Source of the DNA: an uncultured Bacteroidales bacterium
GTDB taxonomy: Bacteria; Bacteroidota; Bacteroidia; Bacteroidales; Salinivirgaceae
DNA length: 64,000 bases
Assembly: GCA_937981765.1 (NCBI GenBank)
Contig: CALJOM010000003.1
Coordinates: forward strand, 22,192 to 86,191
Direction: 5' to 3'
Below, piece after piece: positions 7,869 to 17,780 of this stretch. The translations under genes were made by a program, and so were the position numbers. Position 1 is the stretch's first letter; every line of letters starts with the position of its first letter. Under the pieces are notes generated by a model. That model was not told where the DNA came from and did not search any database. It saw only the letters and a program-made list of their open reading frames with translations.

Positions 7869-10800
7869 ATGAAAATATACGAATCGGCAGTTAAAAAACC
7901 CATCACAACCCTGATGGTTTTTGTGGCCTTTTTTGTAGTAGGGCTATATTCACTTAGCCGCCTGGCCATTGACTACTTCCCCGAGATAGAATTCCCTGCC
8001 ATTACGGTTCTGACAGTTTATCCCGGAGCTAACTCGGAAAACATTGAACAAAATATTACCAAACCATTAGAAGAACAACTCAATTCGCTCAATAACCTCA
8101 AAAAGTTAACGTCACGTTCGAGCGATAATATTTCGGTTATTACCGTTGAGTTTGTGTATGGCTCAAACCTCGACGAAGCAGCTAACGATATCCGTAATAT
8201 ACTCGACCGGGTGACCCCATTACTCCCCGATGGCGTGGATCGGCCAACCATCCTTAAATTTTCAACATCTCAAATGCCTATACTTTTCTACGCAGTAACC
8301 GCAGATAAAAACTACGATGGATTGGGGAAAATTTTGGAGGAAAAGGTCATAAACCAATTAAACCGAATAGATGGGGTCGCCTCCGTATTTGCAATCGGAA
8401 CCCCACAAAGAGCCGTTTACGTTGAATTCGACCCAAACGCATTAAATACTTACGGCATTACTTTGGATCAAATTGGGAATGTACTGAAAGCGGAAAACCT
8501 GAAACTTCCCATCGGTTCAGTAAAAACCAACGATTTAGAATACAAAATTTCATTAGAAAGTGAGTTCAAATCGTCGGAGCAAATTAAAAATATAACCATA
8601 GCATTCCAAGGTGGGAAAATTATCCGGCTGGAAGATATTTCTGTTGTCCGAGACACTTTGAAAGACCGCACAACCATTGAACGAATTAACAGCGGGAAAG
8701 GTATTCGAATGCTAGTTATTAAGCAATCCGGGTCCAATACCGTAGAAGTTGCCGACAAAGTTAAAAAAGAACTGGAAAGGGTTAAACCCACATTACCCTC
8801 CGACATTCAGATCGAAACTATCTTTGACACTTCCAAAAATATCACCGGAGCAATTAACAATCTTAGCGAAACTATACTCTATGCCCTGCTCTTTGTTACG
8901 TTAGTAGTGATGATTTTCCTTGGACGTTGGCGTCCATCGTTTATTGTATTAACCGTTATACCGATTTCGCTTGTTAGCGGATTGATTTATCTGTTTATTA
9001 GTGGCAACTCGCTAAATATCATTACATTATCGGCAATAACCATAGCGATAGGAATGGTGGTCGACGATGCCATCGTAGTTTTGGAAAACATTATCAAACA
9101 TCTTGAGCGCGGAAGTACCCGACGTGAAGCAGCCATTTATGGCACCAATGAAGTTTGGGTGGCAGTTATAGCCACTACGGTAGTAATCGTTGCCGTGTTT
9201 ATGCCCTTAACACTTTTGGGCGGTTTTTCAGGAGCATTGTTTAAATCATTCGGATGGATTGTAAGTATAACTATTGTCGTATCCACAATAACGGCAATAT
9301 CGTTTACCCCAATGGCAAGTTCAGTGCTGCTAAAATCAAAGGCATTTCAAACCAACGGAGATAAAAAGTCTTTGTGGGACAAATCCTTTGGAGCAACATT
9401 CGATAAACTTGATCAAAGGTATAAGAAATCGTTGCAATTTGTGCTTCGCCATAAGATATCAACCATGTTGGTCGCATTTGTGTTTTTTGTAATCTCAGTG
9501 CTATTACTTTCAAAAGTTGGCGCAGATTTTCTTCCACAACCCGATCAATCGATGTTAAGTGCAAAAATTGAACTTCAAACCGGCACTAAAGTGGAAAAAA
9601 CAGAAGAGACTATGAAGAAAATAGAAGTGATCTTGCATAAACTCTTTAAAGAAGATGTAGTAGCACATGCCATAAACGCAGGAGCTTCCGACCAAGCCTC
9701 TTTTATTTCAGCATTTAGTGCCAATGCATCCAACATCATGCAGGTTATGGTAAGATTCCGGGATCTGGATGTACGAAAAAGATCGGTTTTTGATATGGCC
9801 GATGAACTAAGAACAGTGCTCGATACCATGCCTGAGGTGATAAAATACGATATTTCTTTCAGTTCGGCAATGGGAGGAATGGGAAGCAACACTATAGATG
9901 TAAAGGTTTTTGGTTATAATCTTGATCAAACGTCAGCCTATGCACAGGATTTAGCAAGGAAATTAAAAGAAATAAAAGGCACCAAAGACATAAACCTAAA
10001 TCAGGAAAGCGAAAAACCCGAACTTAAAATATTCCTTAACCGGGAGAAACTATCCCAAATGGGACTAAATTCCGCTATGGTAGGAGCTACCCTCAGAAAT
10101 TATATAACCGGAATGACCGCTACAAAACTCAAAGAGGAAGGTAAGGAATACGATGTGATATTACGTTTGAACCAAGATATTCGTAATGATATTGGGTTAT
10201 TTAAAAATATTTCCTTCAGAACACCTACCGGTGGTCGGGTGTATTTAAAAGACATAGCAGATATTCAAATTATTGGTTCACCGCCAATAATTTTCCACGA
10301 AAACAAACAGCGGGTAGTAACAATTTCGGTTAAGCCACAAGGAAGAGCCCTGGCTTCAGTAGCTAAAGATATTGAAGCATTAGTGGCCAAAAACACACCG
10401 CCGGCCGGAGCCGATGTTGTTGTTGGTGGAGCATATCAAGAGCAACAAGAATCATTCTCCGACTTAATTCTGTTAATGCTAGTAGCCTCTATTCTAGTAT
10501 ATTTAACGATGGCTGCGCAATTTGAGTCGTTTGTTATGCCAATAATAATCATGGCTGCCCTACCCTTTGCATTCTCAGGAGTTTTCTATGCACTATACCT
10601 AACCGGGACTTCCTTAAGTGTAAATGCCCTATTGGGAATGTTTATGCTAATAGGTATTGCGGTGAAAAACTCAATCATTTTGGTTGACTTCACCAATCTC
10701 CTACGCGACAGAGGCATGGCACTGTTTGATGCCTTGGTGGAAGCAGGCCGTTCAAGACTACGCCCGATTCTAATGACAGCTCTTACCACAATTCTTGGAA

Positions 10801-11024
10801 TGTTACCCCTTGCTTTCAGCACCGGCGAAGGGTCAGAACAATGGGCACCGATAGGTATCAGCGTAATTGGAGGTTTGATTTTTTCAACTATTTTGTCCCT
10901 AATTGTCGTACCAGTAGCATACTACCTTCTCATTCGTGCCGGAAGCCGCAGAAAACGCAGGCTTAAGCTAAAGAGTGAATTCCATTTCCTCGACAAAGTA
11001 TTACCTGAAACCAAAAACTCATAA
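7869..11024 (+). CDS. RND-family efflux pump (HAE1-type inner membrane transporter)
   Basis: Proton-driven inner-membrane pump of 1051 residues with the internal duplication typical of AcrB-like proteins. The first transmembrane helix starts at MKIYESAVKKPITTLMVF. The TM4 proton-relay acids are present as D399 and D400 in GMVVDDAIVVLEN, and the TM10 lysine as K933 in IGIAVKNSIILVDF. The two large periplasmic porter loops lie between TM1-2 and TM7-8. The short charged C-terminus is ordinary. It is the fourth gene of the tetR operon, 19 bp after the adaptor. The HAE1 group usually exports drugs or lipophilic compounds rather than metals; the actual substrate is unknown. Confidence 0.93.
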   Translation: MKIYESAVKKPITTLMVFVAFFVVGLYSLSRLAIDYFPEIEFPAITVLTVYPGANSENIEQNITKPLEEQLNSLNNLKKLTSRSSDNISVITVEFVYGSNLDEAANDIRNILDRVTPLLPDGVDRPTILKFSTSQMPILFYAVTADKNYDGLGKILEEKVINQLNRIDGVASVFAIGTPQRAVYVEFDPNALNTYGITLDQIGNVLKAENLKLPIGSVKTNDLEYKISLESEFKSSEQIKNITIAFQGGKIIRLEDISVVRDTLKDRTTIERINSGKGIRMLVIKQSGSNTVEVADKVKKELERVKPTLPSDIQIETIFDTSKNITGAINNLSETILYALLFVTLVVMIFLGRWRPSFIVLTVIPISLVSGLIYLFISGNSLNIITLSAITIAIGMVVDDAIVVLENIIKHLERGSTRREAAIYGTNEVWVAVIATTVVIVAVFMPLTLLGGFSGALFKSFGWIVSITIVVSTITAISFTPMASSVLLKSKAFQTNGDKKSLWDKSFGATFDKLDQRYKKSLQFVLRHKISTMLVAFVFFVISVLLLSKVGADFLPQPDQSMLSAKIELQTGTKVEKTEETMKKIEVILHKLFKEDVVAHAINAGASDQASFISAFSANASNIMQVMVRFRDLDVRKRSVFDMADELRTVLDTMPEVIKYDISFSSAMGGMGSNTIDVKVFGYNLDQTSAYAQDLARKLKEIKGTKDINLNQESEKPELKIFLNREKLSQMGLNSAMVGATLRNYITGMTATKLKEEGKEYDVILRLNQDIRNDIGLFKNISFRTPTGGRVYLKDIADIQIIGSPPIIFHENKQRVVTISVKPQGRALASVAKDIEALVAKNTPPAGADVVVGGAYQEQQESFSDLILLMLVASILVYLTMAAQFESFVMPIIIMAALPFAFSGVFYALYLTGTSLSVNALLGMFMLIGIAVKNSIILVDFTNLLRDRGMALFDALVEAGRSRLRPILMTALTTILGMLPLAFSTGEGSEQWAPIGISVIGGLIFSTILSLIVVPVAYYLLIRAGSRRKRRLKLKSEFHFLDKVLPETKNS

Positions 11025-11034
11025 ACTCAAACCG

Positions 11035-11325
11035 ATGAAAGCTGTCTTAATTATTCATAACAAAGCGGTCAACGAGCAAATATTGTACATTTTGGAAAAG
11101 CTCGAAATTAAAGGCTTTACTAAGTGGGACACCGTTTACGGACAAGGATACAAGGGCGAACCGCGTATGGGTACACACACATGGCCGGAAGAAAACAGTG
11201 CCACGCTATGTGTTGTTGATGACTCTAGAGTAGAAGCATTGAAAAATGCGTTGGCTTTCCTCGATAACGCCAACGAAGAAGTTGGGATTAAAGCCTTTAT
11301 TTGGGAGGCTAACTATTTGTTTTAG
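11035..11325 (+). CDS. PII-like small signalling protein linked to RND pump
   Basis: A 96-residue protein resembling the PII/CutA ferredoxin-like fold. It has an opening strand (MKAVLIIHNKAVNEQILYIL), a T-loop-like region with conserved-looking glycines (YGQGYKGEPRMGTHTW), then SATLCVVDDSRVEALKNAL and a final strand (GIKAFIWEA). The ATG at 11035 was chosen because it lies 10 bp after the pump's stop; an in-frame upstream start would overlap the pump gene. It is the last gene before the operon terminator. Small PII-like proteins (for example the DUF3240 group) occur beside RND pumps elsewhere, so a sensing or gating role for the pump is plausible but unproven. Confidence 0.85.
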   Translation: MKAVLIIHNKAVNEQILYILEKLEIKGFTKWDTVYGQGYKGEPRMGTHTWPEENSATLCVVDDSRVEALKNALAFLDNANEEVGIKAFIWEANYLF

Positions 11326-11346
11326 TTAAGATTATCCTATTAAACT

Positions 11347-11381
11347 CCGCTCAGAAGCTTACGTTACTGGGCGGTTTTTTT
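11347..11381 (+). terminator. Rho-independent terminator of RND efflux operon
   Basis: Stem CCGCTCAG (11347-11354) with CTGGGCGG (11367-11374), one G-T pair, a 12-base loop, then T7 at 11375-11381. It overlaps the last codons of the convergent transporter gene, which ends at 11364. Confidence 0.85.
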
Positions 11382-12257
11382 ATCCAGAAAACCCGGTAGC
11401 ATTAAACCTACCATTACTGTAAAAATACCGCCAAACTTCCACCATGAAAGCCTTTCGTTGAGAATGAAATAAGCAAACACGGCAGTAAATACAGGAATAA
11501 GATACGCAAACATATTTCCAACCGTTACACCCACTCTGCGTATTCCAATCACAAATAAGCTAAAAGCAGTATACGAAGCAAACACCGCCAGTTTAATCAC
11601 CGCTTCATACGATTGTAGGGAAAAAGGGATGGTTCGCCAATAGCTATATTCGATAAGAAAGAAAAAGGGGGCAAAATAGATAACAGAGAGAAGGTTCTGA
11701 AAAACCATAACGGTAATGGTATTGTAATACTCCAGCACTTTGGTAAGCACTATAGAATATCCTAGAGCTGAAATTACAGCGCCAAACATTAAAGCAACCC
11801 CGATCCCATTCGATGCTAAATCAGTACTATCGGAAACAACTACAATAGTAGCTCCAACAAACGAAACAATTATTCCGAAAATCCGAGTAATGTCAGTCGT
11901 TCGTTTCAAAAATATTGAAAGGGCCAACGGCGTAAGTAACGGAATCAGGGATATTATGATTGAAGCAATAGTAGGCGAAGTAAATTTCATTCCATGACTT
12001 TCAGCCATGAAGTATAGAAAAGGTTCAAAAAAGGCCAACAAGGCGAATAAGCCAAAATGTTTACGATGAATGTTTTGGAAATTTTTTAATAAAAATCCGG
12101 TAGCAATCATTAACACAGTGGCTATAATCAACCGAAGAAAAATTACAGTAATTGGCCCAAAAAATAGATACGCCTGTTTATACCATATAAACGAAAGACT
12201 CCAGAAGATCATTGCTCCGGCTAAAGAAGCATATGCCAGAAGGTTTTGATTTTTCAC
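11364..12257 (-). CDS. EamA/DMT-family transporter
   Basis: Inner-membrane permease of the drug/metabolite transporter superfamily, about 297 residues with ten predicted transmembrane helices in two EamA repeats. The first repeat contains WSLSFIWYKQAY and the FLRLIIATVLMI helix; the second ends in the conserved AVFAYFILNERLSWWKFGG. Start choice is uncertain: GTG at 12257 (VKNQNLLAYAS) or TTG at 12269 directly after the dxs stop. I list the GTG. No spacing separates it from dxs, so it is likely transcribed with dxs. Substrate cannot be deduced. Confidence 0.87.
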   Translation of the reverse strand: MKNQNLLAYASLAGAMIFWSLSFIWYKQAYLFFGPITVIFLRLIIATVLMIATGFLLKNFQNIHRKHFGLFALLAFFEPFLYFMAESHGMKFTSPTIASIIISLIPLLTPLALSIFLKRTTDITRIFGIIVSFVGATIVVVSDSTDLASNGIGVALMFGAVISALGYSIVLTKVLEYYNTITVMVFQNLLSVIYFAPFFFLIEYSYWRTIPFSLQSYEAVIKLAVFASYTAFSLFVIGIRRVGVTVGNMFAYLIPVFTAVFAYFILNERLSWWKFGGIFTVMVGLMLPGFLDKKTAQ

Positions 12258-12269
12258 AATAGGAGACAA

Positions 12270-14174
12270 TTAACGGGTAGGAATATTTTTGCGGGCAAAA
12301 TTACGAACTTTTTCAATGATTGATTGGGTATCGAAACCGCATTCGCGATAGGATTCTTCGGGTGTAGCATGTTCAATAAATCGATCGGGAACGCCTAACC
12401 GTACAACGCTAGCTGTTGTGTATCCGTTGTCGGAAATAAATTCCAACACTGCCGAACCTAATCCTCCGATAATGGTTCCATCTTCAACGGTAATAATGAA
12501 TTTATGATTTTTAACGGCATCGTGAAGCAATTCTTCATCGATAGGTTTTAAAAAACGCATGTCGTAATGAGATGGAAAAATCCCCTCCTTATTCAACTGC
12601 GTAATTGCTTCCTGAACAAAATTACCCGGATGACCAATGCTGATAATGGCAATATCCTTTCCCGCAACTAATTTTCTGCCTTTCCCTATGAGAAGCTGCT
12701 TAAAGGGAGTTTGCCACTGAACCATCACCCCCCTACCACGCGGGTATCGAATTACAAACGGCTTACCTCCAGGTAGCTGAGCTGTATACATTAGGTTTCG
12801 AAGCTCCTCCTCATTCATGGGAGCAGAAATAATTAAATTGGGAATGCATCGGAAATAGGCAAGGTCGTAAACTCCTTGATGTGTCGCTCCATCTTCTCCT
12901 ACAATGCCTCCGCGATCTAAACACATTACAACCTGCAGATTTTGCAACGCTACATCATGAATCACCTGGTCGTAAGCCCTTTGCATAAATGTAGAGTAGA
13001 TATTACAAAAGGGAATCATCCCTTCAGCTGCAAGGCCAGCGGAAAAGGTAACTGCGTGTTGTTCGGCAATGCCAACATCAAAGGCACGGTCGGGGAAAGA
13101 TTCCATCATAAAAGTCATAGAACAACCCGTGGGCATGGCAGGGGTAATTCCAATAATTTTAGGATTTTGCTTGGCAAGTTCGACCAAGGTTTTTCCAAAA
13201 ACATCCTGATATCTGGGCGGCGTGTTAGGTGAGTCAATCATAATACGTTCGCCGGTCTGCTTATCAAAAATACCTGGAGCATGCCATGTTGTGGGGTCTT
13301 TCTCCGCACAAGCAAAGCCCTTCCCTTTCACGGTCTTTATATGAAGAAGTTTCGGGCCGGGGAGTTCTTTTAGGTCTTGTAAAACATCAACCATGTGAAG
13401 AACATCGTGCCCGTCGATGGGGCCAAAATATCGAAAATTCATGGCCTCGAAAAAATTCGATTGTCTAATCAGCAGCGATTTCAGGCTTGAATCTATTTTT
13501 CGGATAATATCTCGTGTTTTAGGAGCTAAACGGTCAACTTTTCCCAATATATTCCAAACTTCGTCTTTAAGGCGATTGTAACTTCTCGATGTAGCAATGT
13601 CAACCAAATACTCCTTAAAAGCACCAACGTTAGGATCTATCGACATATTATTGTCGTTAAGAATCACGAGCAAATTGGTATTTAAGGTTCCACCGTGATT
13701 GAGCCCCTCCATAGCCATCCCACCGGTTAAGGCACCATCTCCAATAACAGCCACCACATGCCTATCGAGCATGCTATTGCTTTTAAAAGCTACGGCCATA
13801 CCAAGAGCAGCAGAGATGCTAGTGGAGGAATGTCCAACCCCAAAGGCATCGTATTCGCTCTCCTCCCTTTTTGGAAAGCCGGAAATTCCTCCTTTTTTCC
13901 TATTTGTATGGAAACGATCGCGGCGCCCGGTTAAAATCTTATGTCCGTAGGCCTGATGACCTACATCCCAAACCAATCTATCCTCTGGTGTATTAAACAC
14001 ATAGTGTATGGCAACGGTAAGTTCAACGGTTCCAAGACTAGCACTAAAATGTCCCGGATTGGTTGATACCTGGTCGATTATAAATTGACGTAACTCGTCG
14101 CATACCCTGGGTAGATCTTCCTTTGGAATTTTCTTCAAATCTTTTGGACTATTTATGCGCCCCAATAAATCCAT
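12270..14174 (-). CDS. dxs: 1-deoxy-D-xylulose-5-phosphate synthase
   Basis: Thiamine-diphosphate enzyme that condenses pyruvate with glyceraldehyde 3-phosphate to give DXP, the first step of the MEP isoprenoid pathway. Visible features are VWDVGHQAYGHKILTGR near the N-terminus, the ThDP/Mg motif GDGALTGG...NDNNMSI, the transketolase pyrimidine domain (FDVGIAEQHAVTFSAGLA) and the C-terminal domain (FLKPIDEELL...TVEDGTIIGGLGSAV). At 634 residues it has full length. ATG at 14174 fits the upstream promoter. Cytoplasmic; no defects seen. Confidence 0.97.
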   Translation of the reverse strand: MDLLGRINSPKDLKKIPKEDLPRVCDELRQFIIDQVSTNPGHFSASLGTVELTVAIHYVFNTPEDRLVWDVGHQAYGHKILTGRRDRFHTNRKKGGISGFPKREESEYDAFGVGHSSTSISAALGMAVAFKSNSMLDRHVVAVIGDGALTGGMAMEGLNHGGTLNTNLLVILNDNNMSIDPNVGAFKEYLVDIATSRSYNRLKDEVWNILGKVDRLAPKTRDIIRKIDSSLKSLLIRQSNFFEAMNFRYFGPIDGHDVLHMVDVLQDLKELPGPKLLHIKTVKGKGFACAEKDPTTWHAPGIFDKQTGERIMIDSPNTPPRYQDVFGKTLVELAKQNPKIIGITPAMPTGCSMTFMMESFPDRAFDVGIAEQHAVTFSAGLAAEGMIPFCNIYSTFMQRAYDQVIHDVALQNLQVVMCLDRGGIVGEDGATHQGVYDLAYFRCIPNLIISAPMNEEELRNLMYTAQLPGGKPFVIRYPRGRGVMVQWQTPFKQLLIGKGRKLVAGKDIAIISIGHPGNFVQEAITQLNKEGIFPSHYDMRFLKPIDEELLHDAVKNHKFIITVEDGTIIGGLGSAVLEFISDNGYTTASVVRLGVPDRFIEHATPEESYRECGFDTQSIIEKVRNFARKNIPTR

Positions 14175-14190
14175 ACATGGTTATTTAATG

Positions 14191-14221
14191 CAAAAATACT
14201 ACTCGCTCGAATTTTTCCCAA
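14191..14221 (-). promoter_or_regulatory. Promoter of dxs
   Basis: On the minus strand: TTG at 14221-14219, a 20-base spacer, TATTTTTG (TAnnTTTG) at 14198-14191. It lies 16 bp before the dxs ATG, so the leader would be very short. Confidence 0.6.
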
Positions 14222-14368
14222 CATTATAAATCGTTTCATTCGAAACGCAAATTTGATTAAAAAGTTTTCAATTCATCCGACTTAAATAAATAATTTTAGA
14301 CACAGAGAGAATTAAATTGCTATATCAACGACACTAAAACGGGCCAATTTATTTTATGTCAACAAAAA

Positions 14369-16264
14369 TTATTTGAACCTAACAACCTCTCCTCTTCGGA
14401 AACAACCTAAAGTGAGACTGTCTTTACTAATCTCATGGTTGCGCTTGTCATTTGGGGCGAATAAAACTCGTTCTTGTCCAAAAATCCAGACACTTTGGGA
14501 TGTTTTTGGGGAAAAATGTCCTAAATGCGTCATTGGTTGTCCGTAATGGCTTGACACACGCCTAGCTATTTCGGCAACATTTATAGTGGTATCAATATTA
14601 ATGGTTGAAAAAGTATTTTTGTCTACAAATATAAGGGTGGGACTTGTTTCGCGAGTAGCAAAAATTTCCCTACGTTGGTTAACAACCGTAAAATTAAGTA
14701 AAAAGCTATACAAAACGAGAAAAAAAACAATCATTGAACTTTGAATTAAATATCGTGGTTTAGGGTTAACGTAAAAGCTGTACACTGCACCTAAAAATAT
14801 GTAGAGCAAAACAAGAATAAATCGGTCGAAAAAAATATTCTCTATTTTGCTAAAAGGCATCGATGTAATAGCATTGGAATAGGTAACAATAATGTGAAGC
14901 AAGAACTTTAATATCCAAGCAACAATATTGGCAAAAGGATCAAAGAAACTGAGCGCTAATAATATAATCGCTAGTTGAATAACAACGCCAACCAGTGGGA
15001 CTATTAACAAATTTCCGACAAGAAAATATGTCGGAAACTGATTAAAATAATAAAGACTTATAGGGGTTGTGCCTAATTGAGCGGCCAACGCCAAAGCACA
15101 TAAACTCCAAATTTTATCCGCGAATCTGTTTTCGAAATAAAACCATGAGTTAATAGGCTCGTAGAATAAAAATATTGAAAACACGGCCAGATAAGACAGT
15201 TGAAAACCAATATCAAAAATTATCAATGGATCGTAAAATAAAAGAATAACCGCCGAAGCGAAGAGGGAATTAACAGAAGTATATCTTTTCCCCATAGCTT
15301 CTCCGAATACCAAAAAAGAGAACATAACACTTGCCCTAAGAACAGAGGCACTTAATCCAGTAAGAAATGCATAGAAAAATAATATAATAATGGAAACTAC
15401 AACCCTAAAAATCTTTCCCGATGGAAACCTGTCAAGTGGACGGAGAAGAAATAGAACTATTAAATAGATAATTCCCACATGAAGACCGCTCACAGCGAGA
15501 ACATGCATAAGACCTGCTGTAGAAAACGAGGTTCTCAATCCGGTATCCAACAACGTTTTATCGCCAATTGTAAGGGCGGATAAAACCGCAAGTTCATGTT
15601 TTGGAATCCTGTATTTTTCATAAACAGCGTAAATAAAATCTTTAATTCGATCACGAATTCGATATAAAATATTTACGGGTTGAATATCTATAACTCGAAC
15701 ATTGCTAAGGGGAATTTTAGCGGTGTAGTAAATTCCCTTCCTATTAGCCCAACTTTTGTAGTCAGTTTCTCCTATTTCACCAGAGTTTTCAATGAGTCGC
15801 AAATTCCCGCGGCAGGCAATTAAAGTCCCTGGTTTTAAAACTGAATCTCCCTGAACAACTAAACGAACACCTATTTCTTTAGAAATTATCGGGTCATTTT
15901 CAATTCTAATCAATTGGGCAATGTATCTGGCAACTCCCGTTTCTTTTATTTCTGAATTTTTAACTACAGCAAAAAAAACGACTGGCTTTTCAAACGTTGG
16001 CAAATCCGTCAAAGGGGCAGAACGAAGCCCAAGCAAAATGCCGAAATTGAACATAAATATGGCGGCTAATCCACCCCATAATAAATCATAAAAAAAGGTT
16101 TTTAGTTTATAATAGCTCCATATTAATAAAAGCCACAGCAGGGCTGCAAAGGATAATACCCAAAAATAATTCAGTGGGATTGGGAGATAATGGGAAAATA
16201 AGATTCCCGAGGCTATGAATAGAAAAATACGAGCAAAGGGTGCTTTTCTAAGAATTTCTCCCAT
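14369..16264 (-). CDS. comEC: ComEC/Rec2-family DNA-uptake channel protein
   Basis: Polytopic inner-membrane protein of 631 residues, predicted to move single-stranded DNA across the membrane in natural competence. It has an N-terminal membrane pair, an OB-like DUF4131 domain (about 50-190, with GTLIACRGNLRL) and then the competence core with HVLAVSGLHVGIIYLIV. The C-terminal part is a short soluble tail (about 100 residues) rather than the metallo-beta-lactamase domain of Bacillus ComEC. This short form is common in Bacteroidota. It is 11 bp downstream of the flippase gene on the same strand. Assignment is firm; whether the host is competent is unknown. Confidence 0.92.
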   Translation of the reverse strand: MGEILRKAPFARIFLFIASGILFSHYLPIPLNYFWVLSFAALLWLLLIWSYYKLKTFFYDLLWGGLAAIFMFNFGILLGLRSAPLTDLPTFEKPVVFFAVVKNSEIKETGVARYIAQLIRIENDPIISKEIGVRLVVQGDSVLKPGTLIACRGNLRLIENSGEIGETDYKSWANRKGIYYTAKIPLSNVRVIDIQPVNILYRIRDRIKDFIYAVYEKYRIPKHELAVLSALTIGDKTLLDTGLRTSFSTAGLMHVLAVSGLHVGIIYLIVLFLLRPLDRFPSGKIFRVVVSIIILFFYAFLTGLSASVLRASVMFSFLVFGEAMGKRYTSVNSLFASAVILLFYDPLIIFDIGFQLSYLAVFSIFLFYEPINSWFYFENRFADKIWSLCALALAAQLGTTPISLYYFNQFPTYFLVGNLLIVPLVGVVIQLAIILLALSFFDPFANIVAWILKFLLHIIVTYSNAITSMPFSKIENIFFDRFILVLLYIFLGAVYSFYVNPKPRYLIQSSMIVFFLVLYSFLLNFTVVNQRREIFATRETSPTLIFVDKNTFSTINIDTTINVAEIARRVSSHYGQPMTHLGHFSPKTSQSVWIFGQERVLFAPNDKRNHEISKDSLTLGCFRRGEVVRFK

Positions 16265-16275
16265 AACAGGAAGTT

Positions 16276-17718
16276 CTACTCATTATAGCGAATAATTTTA
16301 ATTAAGGCTTTAACACTAAACAATTCAAGGATATTTGCCAAAAGTAAGGATAAAATTCCAAACGTTAGCAATTCAAAAATCCAAGAAAAACCAAATAAGG
16401 AAACTAAATACCCTATACCAAAGGTTGAACCGATAAAAACAACAATTTTTAATAAAACTTTACGTGGGATTATGATTTTGAATATTCGTTTAGAGATAAA
16501 AAATTGGGTTCCTGCGGCAAATGTCTGGGTGGTTAAACTACTTAAAGCGGCCCCTAAGGCAGAATAGCGTGGAATTAAAATAATATTTAACACAACATTT
16601 AGAATCACCGCTGCTAGAGCCATTGTATTTAGCATTCGCAACGAACCGTTGGCAGTTAAGAGGGTTCCATAAATGTAAGTTATAGAAATGGGTAGATAGC
16701 CAAGTATCAGAATTCCGAAAGTATCAGCACTATAGTCGTCCCTATGGTGATATAACACGTTAATAATATCGTGGCGGAATATAGAACAACCAACTGCCCC
16801 AATAAAAGAAGGAACAAGCAGAAAAGCAGAGGCGAGCTTAACAATTTGTGTAACGTCTTCATTCTTTTTTAGCATGAAAGAAAATATCGGCAACAACAAT
16901 CCAGCTAAAAGGTAGGCAAACATGGTAAAGGCATCCAAAATTCTAAATCCCTGGGCATAGAACCCTGCATGCTCCGAACCATTGGGCAATAATCGCTCCA
17001 GAAAAACTGAATCCATCCGGTTATAAACTGACATTAGCAGTATTAATAGAGCATAGGGAAAACTCTTTTTGAGAATAACCAGAGCAAAGGTTAAATCGAA
17101 GTTAACCGATGTCCTACCAATCCTATAGATTAGAACAAAGAGAGCAATTAAAGCCGTTAATAAATAGGCCAAAGTTTGAGAAAAGATAAACCACTCAATT
17201 CTAAAAGGAGTATCAGTATAGTTCCCCCATAACAAAAGAGAACAAATTCCAATCATAATAATTCTATCAGTAACCGAAAGAAGGCTGTCGGTTTTAAACA
17301 TAAGCAAGGCAGAAATATTGCTTCGAAGATAAAGTATAAACGAGTTAAGAAACTGATTAACAATTAGCATCAATAGTAAAAACAGATGATAACCTCGATA
17401 ACCAATAACTAAGGCAAGAATCAAAGTGATAACTGCATAACCAACAGCAAGCATGAATTTAATCACTACGAGGTTGGAAAAATGTTTCCTGACCAAGAAA
17501 GAGTGTTGAGCAATGTTGCGGTTATTAAAGTTGGTTATGCCAACATCCAGGAGAATATTTAAAACTAGTGAAAGATTAAAGAGTGCAAAATAAATTCCAT
17601 AGGCCCCTTCTCCAACAGAAAGTTGGATATTACGGTCAATTCCAAAAACCCAGAAGGGCTTAACAAGCAAATTGACTGTTACTAGCAAAATTACATTTAC
17701 AACAAACTTCTTTTTCAA
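16276..17718 (-). CDS. Oligosaccharide flippase/polysaccharide biosynthesis protein (MOP superfamily)
   Basis: Inner-membrane protein of 480 residues with about 14 transmembrane helices, resembling Wzx-type lipid-linked oligosaccharide flippases. The N-terminal segment KPFWVFGIDRNIQLSVGEGAYGIYFAL and the polar FNNRNIAQH after the second helix are typical of the family. It lies between an O-methyltransferase gene (62-bp gap upstream) and comEC (11-bp gap downstream), not inside a glycan cluster. It may serve the glycans made further along the window, but this is inference. Confidence 0.88.
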   Translation of the reverse strand: MKKKFVVNVILLVTVNLLVKPFWVFGIDRNIQLSVGEGAYGIYFALFNLSLVLNILLDVGITNFNNRNIAQHSFLVRKHFSNLVVIKFMLAVGYAVITLILALVIGYRGYHLFLLLMLIVNQFLNSFILYLRSNISALLMFKTDSLLSVTDRIIMIGICSLLLWGNYTDTPFRIEWFIFSQTLAYLLTALIALFVLIYRIGRTSVNFDLTFALVILKKSFPYALLILLMSVYNRMDSVFLERLLPNGSEHAGFYAQGFRILDAFTMFAYLLAGLLLPIFSFMLKKNEDVTQIVKLASAFLLVPSFIGAVGCSIFRHDIINVLYHHRDDYSADTFGILILGYLPISITYIYGTLLTANGSLRMLNTMALAAVILNVVLNIILIPRYSALGAALSSLTTQTFAAGTQFFISKRIFKIIIPRKVLLKIVVFIGSTFGIGYLVSLFGFSWIFELLTFGILSLLLANILELFSVKALIKIIRYNE

Positions 17719-17780
17719 GTATAATGGTTTTGGTCATTAATAGGCATTTAATTTACAATGCAAACGATTGAAATGTACAA

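Noticed and set aside
12942..13232. Plus-strand open frame inside dxs
   Set aside because: It is a shadow of a well-conserved enzyme on minus, with no start signal or family resemblance.
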